Source: UBA6544 sp038131165
Lineage (GTDB): Bacteria; Pseudomonadota; Alphaproteobacteria; UBA8366
DNA length: 22,148 nucleotides
Assembly (NCBI GenBank): GCA_038131165.1
Contig: JAYPOZ010000079.1
Location: 1 to 22,148 of the forward strand
Direction of reading: 5' to 3'
Translations under genes and position numbers: made by a program
Part shown: piece after piece, positions 1 through 7,702 of the stretch
Layout: the number at the start of each line of letters is the position of its first letter
Position numbering within the stretch: position 1 is the first letter of the stretch
Notes under the pieces: model-generated
Seen by the model: only the letters and a program-made list of their open reading frames with translations
Database searches by the model: none
What the model was told of the DNA's origin: nothing

Positions 1-1
1 G

Positions 2-568
2 CCTGCGGCCGTCCAGCCTCCGCCCTTGGCAAAAGCGGCACCTCCCACCCCGCCGGCAGCGGTAATCCGCCCGCTCGCGCCTCCGGCAGCGGCTCCGACG
101 CCGCGCGCCGTTCCGCCGCGGCCCGCCGCACCGGCCCCCCTGTCCGCGCCGCAACAAACAAACCGTCCGCAGCCAAGCGCAACAGCGGCGTTGACGCCGC
201 CGGCACGCCCCAGTTTGCAGGCCGCGCCAACCGCCAGCATCGCCATCAGTCCGGACGGCAACCTTTACAGTATCCCCTTCGCGACCGGCTCGACGGACTT
301 GCCGAAGACCGCAAATCCAGCGCTTACAAAGCTCGCCGAACGCATGAAGCAGAACGAGGATTTGCGCATTCAATTGATGGGCTTCGCCGCCGACGACGGC
401 GGCTCCGCAAGTCAGGCCCGGCGCAGCTCCCTCTTCCGCGCCCTCGCGATTCGCACCTTCTTGATGAAAGAGGGGATTCGCAGCACCCGCATGGACGTCC
501 GGGCGCTGGGGCAGACAAGCGTCGAAGGAGTGCCCCCTGACCGGGTCGAAATCGTCGTCCAACAATAA
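2..568 (+). CDS. OmpA-family C-terminal-domain protein, 5' end missing
   Basis: The reading frame is open to the left edge, so the true start lies outside the window; a TTG at 26 is not a convincing start. The visible part begins with about 75 residues of Pro/Ala-rich, low-complexity linker. A compact domain follows that reads like an OmpA/Pal peptidoglycan-associating fold: a strand with IPFATGS, a helix with LTKLAERMKQ, then IQLMGFAADDGG, a helix with ARRSSLFRALAIRTFL, the segment IRSTRMDVRALG, and a final strand RVEIVVQQ. The linker would let the domain reach peptidoglycan from an inner-membrane or lipid anchor that is not visible here. It ends 36 bp before a MotA/ExbB-type gene on the same strand and is probably the first or second gene of that operon. 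The family call is fairly safe; the ligand is inferred. Confidence 0.8.
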   Translation, partial: PAAVQPPPLAKAAPPTPPAAVIRPLAPPAAAPTPRAVPPRPAAPAPLSAPQQTNRPQPSATAALTPPARPSLQAAPTASIAISPDGNLYSIPFATGSTDLPKTANPALTKLAERMKQNEDLRIQLMGFAADDGGSASQARRSSLFRALAIRTFLMKEGIRSTRMDVRALGQTSVEGVPPDRVEIVVQQ

Positions 569-604
569 AGCCGCCCGGACAACGCCGGAAGCAATTGGTA
601 ACAG

Positions 605-1744
605 ATGACCAAGCCGCAAAGCTACCTTTACCGCATGGTACTGTTTCTCGCCGTCGCCCTGGCCGCGGTCGTCCTGCTGTTGGGACCGCTGCGCGACGCC
701 TTCCTGGCGAATACCGTACTTAACGGGCTTATTCTCGGCGTCCTTGTGGTCGGCATTTTCAACATGTTCCGGATGGTTCTCATGCTGCGCCCCGAAGTCG
801 CGTGGATCGAATCCTTCCGGCGCGACGGCATCGGCGTCGCGAGCGGGCGCGGCCCGCGCCTCCTGGCGCCGATGGCGACCATGCTGGGGGAGCGCAGCGG
901 CGACCGGTTCAGCCTTTCGACCATGGCCATGCGCTCGCTCCTGGACGGCATCGCGACGCGCCTCGACGAAGGGCGCGAGACCGCGCGCTACTTTATCGGC
1001 CTCTTGGTCTTTCTGGGGCTGTTGGGGACGTTCTGGGGCCTGCTGGAGACCGTCCACTCCATCGGCGACGTCATCTCCGGCCTGTCCGTTCAGGGCGGCG
1101 CGGTGCTGGAAGTCTTCGACCGTCTGAAGACGGGGCTGCAGGCGCCCCTTGCCGGTATGGGCACGGCCTTCAGTTCGTCGCTGTTCGGCCTCGCCGGGTC
1201 GCTCGTGCTCGGGTTTCTGGCGCTGCAGGCCGGACAGGCGCAGAATCGCTTCTATAACGATCTGGAAGAATGGCTTTCGGGCCAGACCCGGCTCGGCGGC
1301 GGCGGCATTGTCGGCGACGGGGACCAACCCGTCCCGGCCTATATTCAGGCCCTTTTGGAACAGACCGCGGACAACCTGGAGAACCTGCAACGGACCATGG
1401 CGCGGGGGGAAGACAGCCGCACCGATGCCAACCGGCAGATCGCGGCGTTGACGGGGAAGCTCGGCGATCTCTCGGAATCGCTGCGGGCCGAGCAGGACGT
1501 CCTGCGGGCCCTGGCGCAAGGACAGGCGGACCTGAAGCCCATTCTCGCCGCGCTTGCGGAGGCTCAAGCCGGCGGCGCCGACGACCAGTCGGCCGCCGCC
1601 CTAAAGGGCATAGAAGCGCATTTGGGCCGCCTCCTCGCGGACCAGAACGCCGGCCGCCAGGAAGCCGTGCAGGAAATCCGCAACGAAATTCGCCTTTTGG
1701 CACGGACCATCGCCGCGCTTGCCGAAGGCGAGGACCCGCGCTGA
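605..1744 (+). CDS. MotA/TolQ/ExbB-type proton channel protein with coiled-coil tail
   Basis: This 379-residue inner-membrane protein has four hydrophobic segments at about 10-29, 38-61, 128-150 and 183-209. The third (GLLGTFWGLLETV) and fourth (GMGTAFSSSLFGLAGSL) carry the small-residue and Gly/Thr patterns of the MotA/TolQ/ExbB channel. A cytoplasmic loop of about 65 residues lies between the second and third segments, as in MotA-type proteins. Residues 240-379 form a Gln/Ala/Leu/Glu-rich, probably coiled-coil cytoplasmic tail that short ExbB/TolQ proteins lack. In this superfamily the protein forms a pentameric ring around two MotB/ExbD-type subunits and uses proton flow to drive movement or force across the envelope. 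The MotB-like partner begins 12 bp after its stop. No other flagellar gene is visible, so a flagellar role is not supported here. Confidence 0.85.
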   Translation: MTKPQSYLYRMVLFLAVALAAVVLLLGPLRDAFLANTVLNGLILGVLVVGIFNMFRMVLMLRPEVAWIESFRRDGIGVASGRGPRLLAPMATMLGERSGDRFSLSTMAMRSLLDGIATRLDEGRETARYFIGLLVFLGLLGTFWGLLETVHSIGDVISGLSVQGGAVLEVFDRLKTGLQAPLAGMGTAFSSSLFGLAGSLVLGFLALQAGQAQNRFYNDLEEWLSGQTRLGGGGIVGDGDQPVPAYIQALLEQTADNLENLQRTMARGEDSRTDANRQIAALTGKLGDLSESLRAEQDVLRALAQGQADLKPILAALAEAQAGGADDQSAAALKGIEAHLGRLLADQNAGRQEAVQEIRNEIRLLARTIAALAEGEDPR

Positions 1745-1756
1745 CGCGGCCGGCCG

Positions 1757-2941
1757 ATGGCACTCGCCCGACGCAGCTCGACCAACGCCCTCGATATCTG
1801 GCCCGGATTCGTCGATGCCCTCGCGACGTTGCTCATGGTCATCATCTTTCTTCTGATGATATTCGTGGTCGCACAGTTTTTCCTGAACGACGCCATCGTC
1901 GGCCGCGACCAGGCCCTGGAGAAGCTTAATCTACAGGTCGAGGAATTGGCCGATCTGTTGGCGCTGGAACGCCGGGCCAGCGAGAATTTGCGCAACAACG
2001 TCACCCAGCTTTCCGCCGAACTTCAGAGCACGCTGGCCGCACGCGACGGGCTGGCGACAGACCTGTCCGACCTTCGAAACAAGCATGCCGCCCTCGGCAC
2101 CGAGCTCGAGGAGACCAGCGGGAAACTGCAGGCGGCCGATGCGGAGCGCACCCGCCTCGGCCGCGACATCGCGCAACTGCGCCAGGACATCGACGCCATG
2201 CGGGCCTTGCGCGACGAACTGGCGCGCGATCTTGCGCTGGCTCGGACGCAGAACAAGGATCAGGCCGCCGCCGCCGCCGCGACCTTGAGCGAGGAGCGCA
2301 AGATTTCCGAAGCGGCCAAGGCGCAGGTCGCTCTCCTGAACCGACAGATGAGCGCATTGCGCGCGCAGATCGCCAAATTGAATGCCGCGCTCGAGGCTTC
2401 CGAGATCGACTCGCGAAAGCAGAAGGTACAGATCGTCGACCTCGGCAAGCGCCTCAACGCCGCGCTCGCCGGCAAGGTGCAGGAATTGGCGCGCTACCGC
2501 TCGGAATTCTTCGGGCGGCTTCGCCAGGTGCTGGGCGAGCGCCAGGACATCCGGGTCGTGGGCGACCGTTTCGTCTTCCAGTCGGAAGTTTTGTTCGGCT
2601 CCGGGTCGGCGGAAATGGGCGCGGCCGGACAAGAACAGCTCGCGCAGCTCGCACAGACGTTGAAAGACATTTCGAAAAAGATCCCCAAGGGCATCGATTG
2701 GGTCCTGCGGGTCGACGGACATACCGACCGCATTCCCATCAAGACGGCCAGTTTCCCGTCGAATTGGGAATTGTCGACCGCGCGCGCGATCTCGGTCGTG
2801 AAATTCCTGATCTCGCAAGGCATTCCGGCGCAAAATCTGGCGGCGGCCGGGTTCGGCGAGTTTCAGCCGCTGGACGCGCGTAACGACGAGATCGCCTATC
2901 GCCGCAACCGCCGGATCGAGCTGAAACTCGATCAGCGCTAA
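1757..2941 (+). CDS. MotB-like OmpA-domain stator subunit with long periplasmic coiled coil
   Basis: This 394-residue protein has a short cytoplasmic N-terminus and one membrane segment (about 18-43) that begins WPGFVDALATLLM. Asp20 in it matches the proton-carrying Asp of MotB/ExbD proteins. Residues 50-245 are a long heptad-rich coiled coil. Residues 260-394 are an OmpA-type peptidoglycan-binding domain with VDGHTDRIPI (319-328), NWELSTARA and the terminal RRNRRIEL; Asp324 and Arg386 are the expected peptidoglycan contacts. The coiled coil is much longer than in flagellar MotB, so it would hold the OmpA domain far from the membrane. The gene follows the channel gene by 12 bp and they should act as one complex. 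Its stop overlaps the stop of the convergent ABC exporter gene. Confidence 0.9.
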   Translation: MALARRSSTNALDIWPGFVDALATLLMVIIFLLMIFVVAQFFLNDAIVGRDQALEKLNLQVEELADLLALERRASENLRNNVTQLSAELQSTLAARDGLATDLSDLRNKHAALGTELEETSGKLQAADAERTRLGRDIAQLRQDIDAMRALRDELARDLALARTQNKDQAAAAAATLSEERKISEAAKAQVALLNRQMSALRAQIAKLNAALEASEIDSRKQKVQIVDLGKRLNAALAGKVQELARYRSEFFGRLRQVLGERQDIRVVGDRFVFQSEVLFGSGSAEMGAAGQEQLAQLAQTLKDISKKIPKGIDWVLRVDGHTDRIPIKTASFPSNWELSTARAISVVKFLISQGIPAQNLAAAGFGEFQPLDARNDEIAYRRNRRIELKLDQR

Positions 2942-4737
2942 TCCGCCGAGACTTCGAACTGACGCTCGGCATGACGGGCGTAGAGACCGCCCTCGGCAAT
3001 CAATGCCTCGTGCCGCCCCTCGGCGACAATCCGGCCCCCATCCAGCACGACGATCCGGTCGGCCTTGCGGATGGTGGAAAGCCGGTGCGCGATCACGATG
3101 CTGGTTCGGTCGGCCATGATCCGCTCCAGCGCCTGCTGCACGAGGTGCTCGGATTCGGAATCGAGCGCGCTGGTCGCCTCGTCCAGCAGCAGGACCGCCG
3201 GGTCCCGGAGAATCGCCCGGGCGATGGCGATCCGTTGACGCTGACCGCCGGAAAGACGCACGCCTTTCTCGCCGAGAAACGTGCCGAACCCCTCCGGAAG
3301 CCGGTCGAGAAATTCCGTGGCCGCAGCCGCTTCCGCCGCGGCGCGCACCTCCGCGTCGCTGGCCTCGGGCCGCCCATAGCGGATGTTCTCCATGGCATCC
3401 GCGGAAAAGATCGTCGGCTCCTGCGACACCAGCCCCATGACCTTCCGCACCGCCACCGGATCGGCCTCCCGGATATCCACGCCGTCCAGGCAAATGCGCC
3501 CCGCCGCCGGATCGTAATACCGCAGCAGCAGTTGAAAGACCGTCGTCTTGCCGGCGCCGGACGGGCCGACAAGCGCCACCCGTTCGCCCGGCGCCACATC
3601 GAGACTGAAGCCAGCGAGCGCCGCGATCTCGGGCTGCGACGGATAGCGGAAGGTCACGGCCTCGAAACGCACGCCGCCGGTTATCGGCGCCGGCAGGGCC
3701 GCGGGAGTGTCGGGTGCGGCGATCTGCGGCTTCTGCGCCAGAAGATCGAACAACCGCTCGGCCGCGCCGGCGGCCCGCTGCAGGTCGGCGAAGACCTCGG
3801 AAATGGCACCGACCGACCCCGCCACCAGGATCGAATAGAATACGAAGGCGGAGAGCTGGCCGCCCGTCATCCGGCCGGCGATGACATCCCGCCCGCCGAG
3901 CCACAGAATCAGGCCGACGGCGCTGAAGACGAGCAGAATGACGACCGCCGTCAAGAACGCGCGGGCCCGGATGCGCTCGATGGCCGCGGCCAGCGCGCCC
4001 TCGACCGTCGCGCCGAACCGTCCGCGGTCCACTTCCTCGTGGGTGAAGGCCTGGACCGTCTTGATCGCCCCCAGGGTCTCCTCCGCATAGCCGCTGACCG
4101 CCGCCACCTCGTCTTGGGCCACCCGGCTCCGGCGCCGGACAACCCTGCCGAAGAGGACGATCGGAGCCACCACCAGGGGCACGAACAGGAAGACGATCCC
4201 GGTCAGCTTGGGGCTGGTGATGACCAGCAAGGTCCCGCCCCCGAAGAACAGCAGAATATTGCGCAACGCCACCGATACGGAGGAACCGATGACGACCTGC
4301 AGCAGGGTCGTATCCGTCGTCAGCCGCGACAGCACTTCCCCGGTTCGGGTGATTTCGAAGAATCCGGGACTCAGCTTCAGGACATGATCGAAGACCGCGC
4401 GGCGGATATCGGCGACGACGCGCTCGCCGATCCAGGAGACGAGATAGAACCGGGCGAAGGTGGCACCCGCCAAGACCACGACGACGACGATTAAAATCTC
4501 CAGGGCCGTATCCAGCACGTCCATGCCGCCCTGGCCAAAGCCCTCATCGACCATGAACCGCAGGCCTTGGCCCAGGGCGAGCACGGTTCCGGCCGCCACG
4601 ACCAGTGCCGCGGCCGCGCCGCACATGGCCGGCAAATAGGGTTTCAGATAGGGCCAGATCGCCCCCAATACCTTGATATCGCGGCTTCGTTCCCGGTCCT
4701 GGTCGACGGCGCGGTCCATGTAACTGCGATGGCGCAT
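2938..4737 (-). CDS. ABC exporter, fused membrane and ATPase domains (MsbA-related)
   Basis: This 599-residue half-transporter has an N-terminal six-helix exporter domain (about 28-325) and a C-terminal nucleotide-binding domain (355-590). The ATPase motifs are all intact: Walker A GPSGAGKTT (391-399), Q-loop Gln439, signature LSGGQ (495-499), Walker B VLLLDE (515-520), and H-loop His551 in IAHRLST. It should dimerise in the inner membrane and export a lipid, peptide or drug-like substrate. It resembles the MsbA-related exporters common in alphaproteobacteria, but sequence alone does not give the substrate. An AGGA Shine-Dalgarno lies 7 bases before the ATG. The gene is transcribed convergently with the stator operon; its TAG stop overlaps the last bases of the upstream gene, leaving no room for a terminator between them. 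Confidence 0.93.
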   Translation of the reverse strand: MRHRSYMDRAVDQDRERSRDIKVLGAIWPYLKPYLPAMCGAAAALVVAAGTVLALGQGLRFMVDEGFGQGGMDVLDTALEILIVVVVVLAGATFARFYLVSWIGERVVADIRRAVFDHVLKLSPGFFEITRTGEVLSRLTTDTTLLQVVIGSSVSVALRNILLFFGGGTLLVITSPKLTGIVFLFVPLVVAPIVLFGRVVRRRSRVAQDEVAAVSGYAEETLGAIKTVQAFTHEEVDRGRFGATVEGALAAAIERIRARAFLTAVVILLVFSAVGLILWLGGRDVIAGRMTGGQLSAFVFYSILVAGSVGAISEVFADLQRAAGAAERLFDLLAQKPQIAAPDTPAALPAPITGGVRFEAVTFRYPSQPEIAALAGFSLDVAPGERVALVGPSGAGKTTVFQLLLRYYDPAAGRICLDGVDIREADPVAVRKVMGLVSQEPTIFSADAMENIRYGRPEASDAEVRAAAEAAAATEFLDRLPEGFGTFLGEKGVRLSGGQRQRIAIARAILRDPAVLLLDEATSALDSESEHLVQQALERIMADRTSIVIAHRLSTIRKADRIVVLDGGRIVAEGRHEALIAEGGLYARHAERQFEVSAD

Positions 4738-4840
4738 TTAGAATCCTAGCGGGTGATGGGCGGGCAAACGGAAGGGTCTTATCAACTATTCGGGCAGACT
4801 GCACTATCTTGCTCAGGGACAGCAACGCAAGGAGCGATCC

Positions 4841-5188
4841 ATGACGATCACCAGATTCAAAGGCCAGGCCGCGGGCCGCAACCGCTGCGTCGAATACGGC
4901 GGCACCGTCTATACGGTGGCGACCGCCAAGGGCGACGGCATCAAAGAGCAGACCGAGCGCACCCTGGCGCATCTCGACGAGAGCCTCGCCATGGCCGGGT
5001 CCGACAAGACACGCATCCTGCAGGCGCAAATCTTTTTGGCCGACATGGACCAGAAAGCGGAGATGGACGAGGTCTGGAATGCCTGGATCGGCGACGACTG
5101 GCAGCATTGGCCGCAACGCGCCTGTGTCGGCGCCCCGCTGGCGCCGGGCACCCTGGTCGAGATCGTCCTGACCGCCGCCAAGGCTTAA
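4841..5188 (+). CDS. ridA: RidA family (YjgF/UK114) reactive enamine/imine deaminase
   Basis: At 115 residues this is a full-length single-domain RidA-fold protein. Family members form trimers that hydrolyse reactive 2-aminoacrylate-type enamines and imines made by PLP enzymes and amino-acid oxidases. Support is the order of conserved blocks: VEYGGTVYTVA, the helix EQTERTLAHLDESLAMAG, ILQAQIFLADM, and the end PQRACVGAPLAPGTLVEIVLTAA. The family's key Arg is Arg93 and the late acidic residue is Glu107. The N-terminal blocks diverge from the archetype, so it belongs to one of the less studied Rid subgroups and its deaminase activity is inferred. AAGGAG at 4829-4834 fixes the start. It converges with a D-aminoacylase-family gene, overlapping by 4 bp, which may point to amino-acid metabolism. 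Confidence 0.88.
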   Translation: MTITRFKGQAAGRNRCVEYGGTVYTVATAKGDGIKEQTERTLAHLDESLAMAGSDKTRILQAQIFLADMDQKAEMDEVWNAWIGDDWQHWPQRACVGAPLAPGTLVEIVLTAAKA

Positions 5189-6750
5189 CGCCGCAGAACC
5201 CTGCCGCTGCGGCGCGCGCTCGCCACCCCGTCGCGCAGCGCCACTTCGCCGTTCACCAGGACGTGGATCATGCCCGTCGCGGTCTGGTTCGGCGCCCATT
5301 GCGTCGCCCGCTCGCCGAAGGTGGCCGGATCGAAGACGGCGATATCCGCCGGGGCGCCGGGCCTGAGCGTGCCGCGATCGGCGAGTCCGAGAATGCGCGC
5401 GGGCTGGCCGGTGAGTTTGTGGATCGCGGCCTCCGGCGCGAGGAACTTCCGTTCCCGCACGCTGAACCGGTAGAACCAGGCGGCCCAGCTATAGGCGCCG
5501 TGAAAGGCCGAACCGGCGAGCGGTCCATCGGGGCAGAGCGCGGTGGCATCCGATCCCGGAACGCACAACGGATGATCGAAGGCAAGGACCTGGTCCTCCG
5601 CGTCATAGACCGGCCGCACGATCATCAGCGGCGCCTCGGCGGCCGCCGACCGGCACAGCAGTTCCAGCGCGGCGTCGCCCGGCGGCATGCCGAGCTTGCA
5701 GCCGATGACGCCGAAATCGAGGCGCCCGAACGCCGGGACCACGGTATTGTCGAGCAGCGTCACCCGCTCCCAGCCGCCGCTGTTGACGATCGACGGAAAG
5801 GCGTGGATGCGCTCCCGCGCGCCCGCCTCCTCGAGCAGCGCCTTCAACCCCGAGAGCCCCGTCGCGTGCGCCCAAGGGGGCAACATGGCATGCAGATACG
5901 TCAAGGCGAAGGTGCGCGTATGCATGTCGAACGCGACATCCTGGCCCGCGTTCCGGGCCGCCTGGATGCGCTCGACGCAGGCTTCGCTGTCCCCGCGCCC
6001 GCCGCGCGGCAGCAGATGGGAGACCTGGAGGCGCACCCCGGCTCTGCGCGCGGTCTCGAGGGCTTCCTCGACCGCCGCCACCGCCCCCCTATCGCGGCGG
6101 CGCGTATGGGTCGCATACAACAAATCGCGGCGCGCGACCGGCTCAAGCAGGGCTTCGATCTCGCGCGAATCGGCGGCCACCTCGATGGGATACTCCAGGC
6201 CCGTCGACAAGCCGAAAGCACCGGCCTCCAAGCCTTCCTCGAGATGGCGCAGCATGTCGCGCCGCTCGTCGGCCGTGGCCGGCCGGTCCGCAAAGCCGAC
6301 CGCCGCCTGGCGCAATTGGCCGTTCGGCACCAGGCTCAGCACGTTCACCGCGGGCCGGGCGGCTTCCAGCCGGGCGAAATATTCCGCCGGACCCGCCCAG
6401 TCCAGCGGCACCGCGTCGGTAATCCCGTAGATGGCGTTCCGCGCCAGTGCCTTGTCGACAATCGGGAAGCAGCCATGGCCGCAATTGCCGACGACCTCGA
6501 GCGTCACCCCCTGCGAGAGGGCGCTGATCGCCCGCGGGTCGACCAGCAGCGTGTAGTCGGAATGGCTGTGAATGTCGATGAAACCGGGACTGACGAACAG
6601 ACCCTCGGCGTCGATCTCGCTCGCCTCCGCGCGCTTTACGGCGCCGATCTTGGCGATGCGTCCGTTGCGCACGAGAATATCTTCGGTTTTCCCGGGCGCG
6701 CCGGTGCCGTCGAAGACCGTGCCGCCGCGGATAACCAGATCGCGTTTCAC
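5185..6750 (-). CDS. N-acyl-D-amino-acid deacylase-family amidohydrolase
   Basis: This 521-residue protein belongs to the amidohydrolase superfamily and looks like a D-aminoacylase/N-acyl-D-glutamate deacylase relative, which frees D-amino acids from N-acyl derivatives. The N-terminal beta-sandwich segment (DLVIRGGTVFDGTG) leads into the metal motif GFIDIHSHSD with His61 and His63. The family's metal-bridging Cys is matched by Cys90 (VVGNCGHG). Later metal ligands fit His215 (YATHTRRRD) and His245 (QVSHLLPRG), and the catalytic Asp fits Asp401 (GSDATALCPDGP). Translation probably starts at GTG (6748-6750), because an in-frame TGA lies two codons upstream. Cytoplasmic location is inferred from the lack of a signal peptide. 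The exact substrate (D-amino acid, dipeptide or hydantoin-like) cannot be read from the sequence. Confidence 0.88.
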   Translation of the reverse strand: MKRDLVIRGGTVFDGTGAPGKTEDILVRNGRIAKIGAVKRAEASEIDAEGLFVSPGFIDIHSHSDYTLLVDPRAISALSQGVTLEVVGNCGHGCFPIVDKALARNAIYGITDAVPLDWAGPAEYFARLEAARPAVNVLSLVPNGQLRQAAVGFADRPATADERRDMLRHLEEGLEAGAFGLSTGLEYPIEVAADSREIEALLEPVARRDLLYATHTRRRDRGAVAAVEEALETARRAGVRLQVSHLLPRGGRGDSEACVERIQAARNAGQDVAFDMHTRTFALTYLHAMLPPWAHATGLSGLKALLEEAGARERIHAFPSIVNSGGWERVTLLDNTVVPAFGRLDFGVIGCKLGMPPGDAALELLCRSAAAEAPLMIVRPVYDAEDQVLAFDHPLCVPGSDATALCPDGPLAGSAFHGAYSWAAWFYRFSVRERKFLAPEAAIHKLTGQPARILGLADRGTLRPGAPADIAVFDPATFGERATQWAPNQTATGMIHVLVNGEVALRDGVASARRSGRVLRR

Positions 6751-6825
6751 AATTCAACCATCCCAAGAAGCGCGTTTCGTCCGCCAGCCTAGCGCCTCGG
6801 ACCCTCGAAACAACAGTCCGAAGAC

Positions 6826-6854
6826 TTGCATCGCGCCACCGGCTCGGCTATACA
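6826..6854 (+). promoter_or_regulatory. Sigma-70-type promoter for rpmE
   Basis: TTGCAT (6826-6831) and TATACA (6849-6854) are separated by exactly 17 bases. Transcription would start near 6861, giving a short leader of about 20 bases before rpmE. It is one of the best housekeeping promoter matches in the window. Confidence 0.6.
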
Positions 6855-6882
6855 CCCGCGCCTGTACTTTAGGAGTCGAGCG

Positions 6883-7107
6883 ATGAAAGACGGAACCCAC
6901 CCCGATTATCACGAGATAACGGTCCAAATGACCGACGGCACGACCTATAAGACCCGGTCGACCTGGGGGAGCGAAGGCGACACGCTGAAGCTGGACATCG
7001 ACCCGACGTCGCATCCCGCCTGGACCGGCGTGCACAGATTGATCGATACCGGCGGACAGCTGGCGAAATTCAACAAGAAATTCGAGAGTTTCGGTCTCAA
7101 GAGCTGA
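6883..7107 (+). CDS. rpmE: 50S ribosomal protein L31, C-minus type
   Basis: This 74-residue protein starts MKDGTHPDYHEI and contains MTDGTTYKTRSTWG, EGDTLKLDIDPTSHPAW and LAKFNKKFESFGL, the typical alphaproteobacterial L31 pattern. It has no cysteine, so it is the zinc-independent (C-minus) form. It sits at the subunit interface of the large ribosomal subunit. The ATG at 6883 is chosen because AGGAG (6871-6875) lies 7 bases upstream; in-frame codons further upstream overlap the promoter and are not conserved-looking. The gene has its own strong promoter and is followed 28 bp later by an intrinsic terminator, so it is probably monocistronic. Confidence 0.96.
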   Translation: MKDGTHPDYHEITVQMTDGTTYKTRSTWGSEGDTLKLDIDPTSHPAWTGVHRLIDTGGQLAKFNKKFESFGLKS

Positions 7108-7135
7108 CCATACGTTCCGTTCTTGGACGACTTGA

Positions 7136-7158
7136 GGGCGCCGATGGGCGCCCTTTTT
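7136..7158 (+). terminator. Rho-independent terminator of rpmE
   Basis: A perfect 7-bp GC stem, GGGCGCC (7136-7142) with GGCGCCC (7147-7153), closes a 4-base GATG loop and is followed by five T (7154-7158). It ends just before the stop codon of the convergent RcdA-like gene at 7162. Confidence 0.88.
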
Positions 7159-7161
7159 AGC

Positions 7162-7587
7162 TCAATTCTCGATGAATTGCTGATCCAGACGGCGCACCCG
7201 GCAATAGAGCTCGTAGCTCCGTCGCAGCAAGCTCATCAATGAAGGCGGCAGGGGCGTCTCGTGCGCCGCCCGCCAATCAAGACAAATTTTTTCGCCGGCG
7301 AGACGATACTCCTGCGCCGCGATATCCGTCGAACTGAGCTCGCCGGCCTGATAGGCTTTCTGCGCCAACAACCAAGCCACGATCTGCGCCAAACGGGATG
7401 TAAGGCGCATACTCTCGCGGATCTGAATCATCCTATCTTCGAAGTTTTTGCTATGGCGCCGCCGGTATTCGCGCTCCGCCAACCCCCGCGCCTCGATCAG
7501 TAAATCAAAGGCTTCGTCGTAGGTCCGCGAGAGATAAAGCGCCGCCATTTCCTTGAATCTTCCTTCCGAAACAAACGCCGAAGGCAT
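7162..7587 (-). CDS. rcdA: DUF1465 family protein, RcdA-like
   Basis: This 141-residue all-helical protein matches DUF1465, the family of Caulobacter RcdA, an adaptor that helps deliver CtrA and other substrates to the ClpXP protease. Recognisable blocks are the helix ALYLSRTYDEAFDLLIEARGL, then MRLTSRLAQIVAWLLAQKAY and EYRLAG. The C-terminus contains LPPSLMSLLRRSYELYCRV. I start at ATG 7585-7587; a TTG directly before it would add one residue. No clear Shine-Dalgarno precedes it. It has no signal peptide or membrane segment. RcdA function depends partly on a disordered C-terminal tail, and this protein has little tail after its last helix, so the adaptor role may differ. The family call is strong; functional equivalence is inferred. 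Confidence 0.82.
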   Translation of the reverse strand: MPSAFVSEGRFKEMAALYLSRTYDEAFDLLIEARGLAEREYRRRHSKNFEDRMIQIRESMRLTSRLAQIVAWLLAQKAYQAGELSSTDIAAQEYRLAGEKICLDWRAAHETPLPPSLMSLLRRSYELYCRVRRLDQQFIEN

Positions 7588-7664
7588 CAAAGCATAGCAT
7601 AACCATAGCAGATACCAAAACGCGGGGGTGCAAAATAATGCCGCAGAATGGTCTTTTCAGACCT

Positions 7665-7693
7665 CTTGAAAAGCGATGCGAATTTCCAATCTA
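7665..7693 (+). promoter_or_regulatory. Candidate sigma-32 heat-shock promoter for the small Hsp gene
   Basis: CTTGAAA (7665-7671) is a full match to the -35 element of E. coli-type RpoH promoters. After 14 bases CCAATCTA (7686-7693) partly matches the CCCCATnT -10 element. Transcription would begin near 7701, leaving a leader of nearly 90 bases before the gene. The -10 match is imperfect and alphaproteobacterial RpoH consensus differs somewhat. Confidence 0.45.
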
Positions 7694-7702
7694 TGCATTG
7701 TA

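Noticed and set aside
605..2941. Zorya-type antiphage system (ZorA/ZorB)
   Set aside because: The channel/OmpA pair resembles ZorA/ZorB in kind, but the downstream neighbour is an ABC exporter, no ZorC/ZorD/ZorE-like gene is visible, and the MotB-like protein is far longer than ZorB. The left side is outside the window, so only the visible side is tested.
1931..4494. Long opposite-strand open frames (657 codons minus, 1931-3904; 507 codons plus, 2971-4494)
   Set aside because: They lie antisense or frame-shifted to the clearly recognisable MotB-like and ABC genes, are Arg/Gly-rich, and carry no domain. Such frames are expected by chance in high-GC coding DNA.
4753..6792. 679-codon plus-strand open frame
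   Set aside because: It runs antisense to the amidohydrolase with intact metal-binding motifs and has no recognisable domain.
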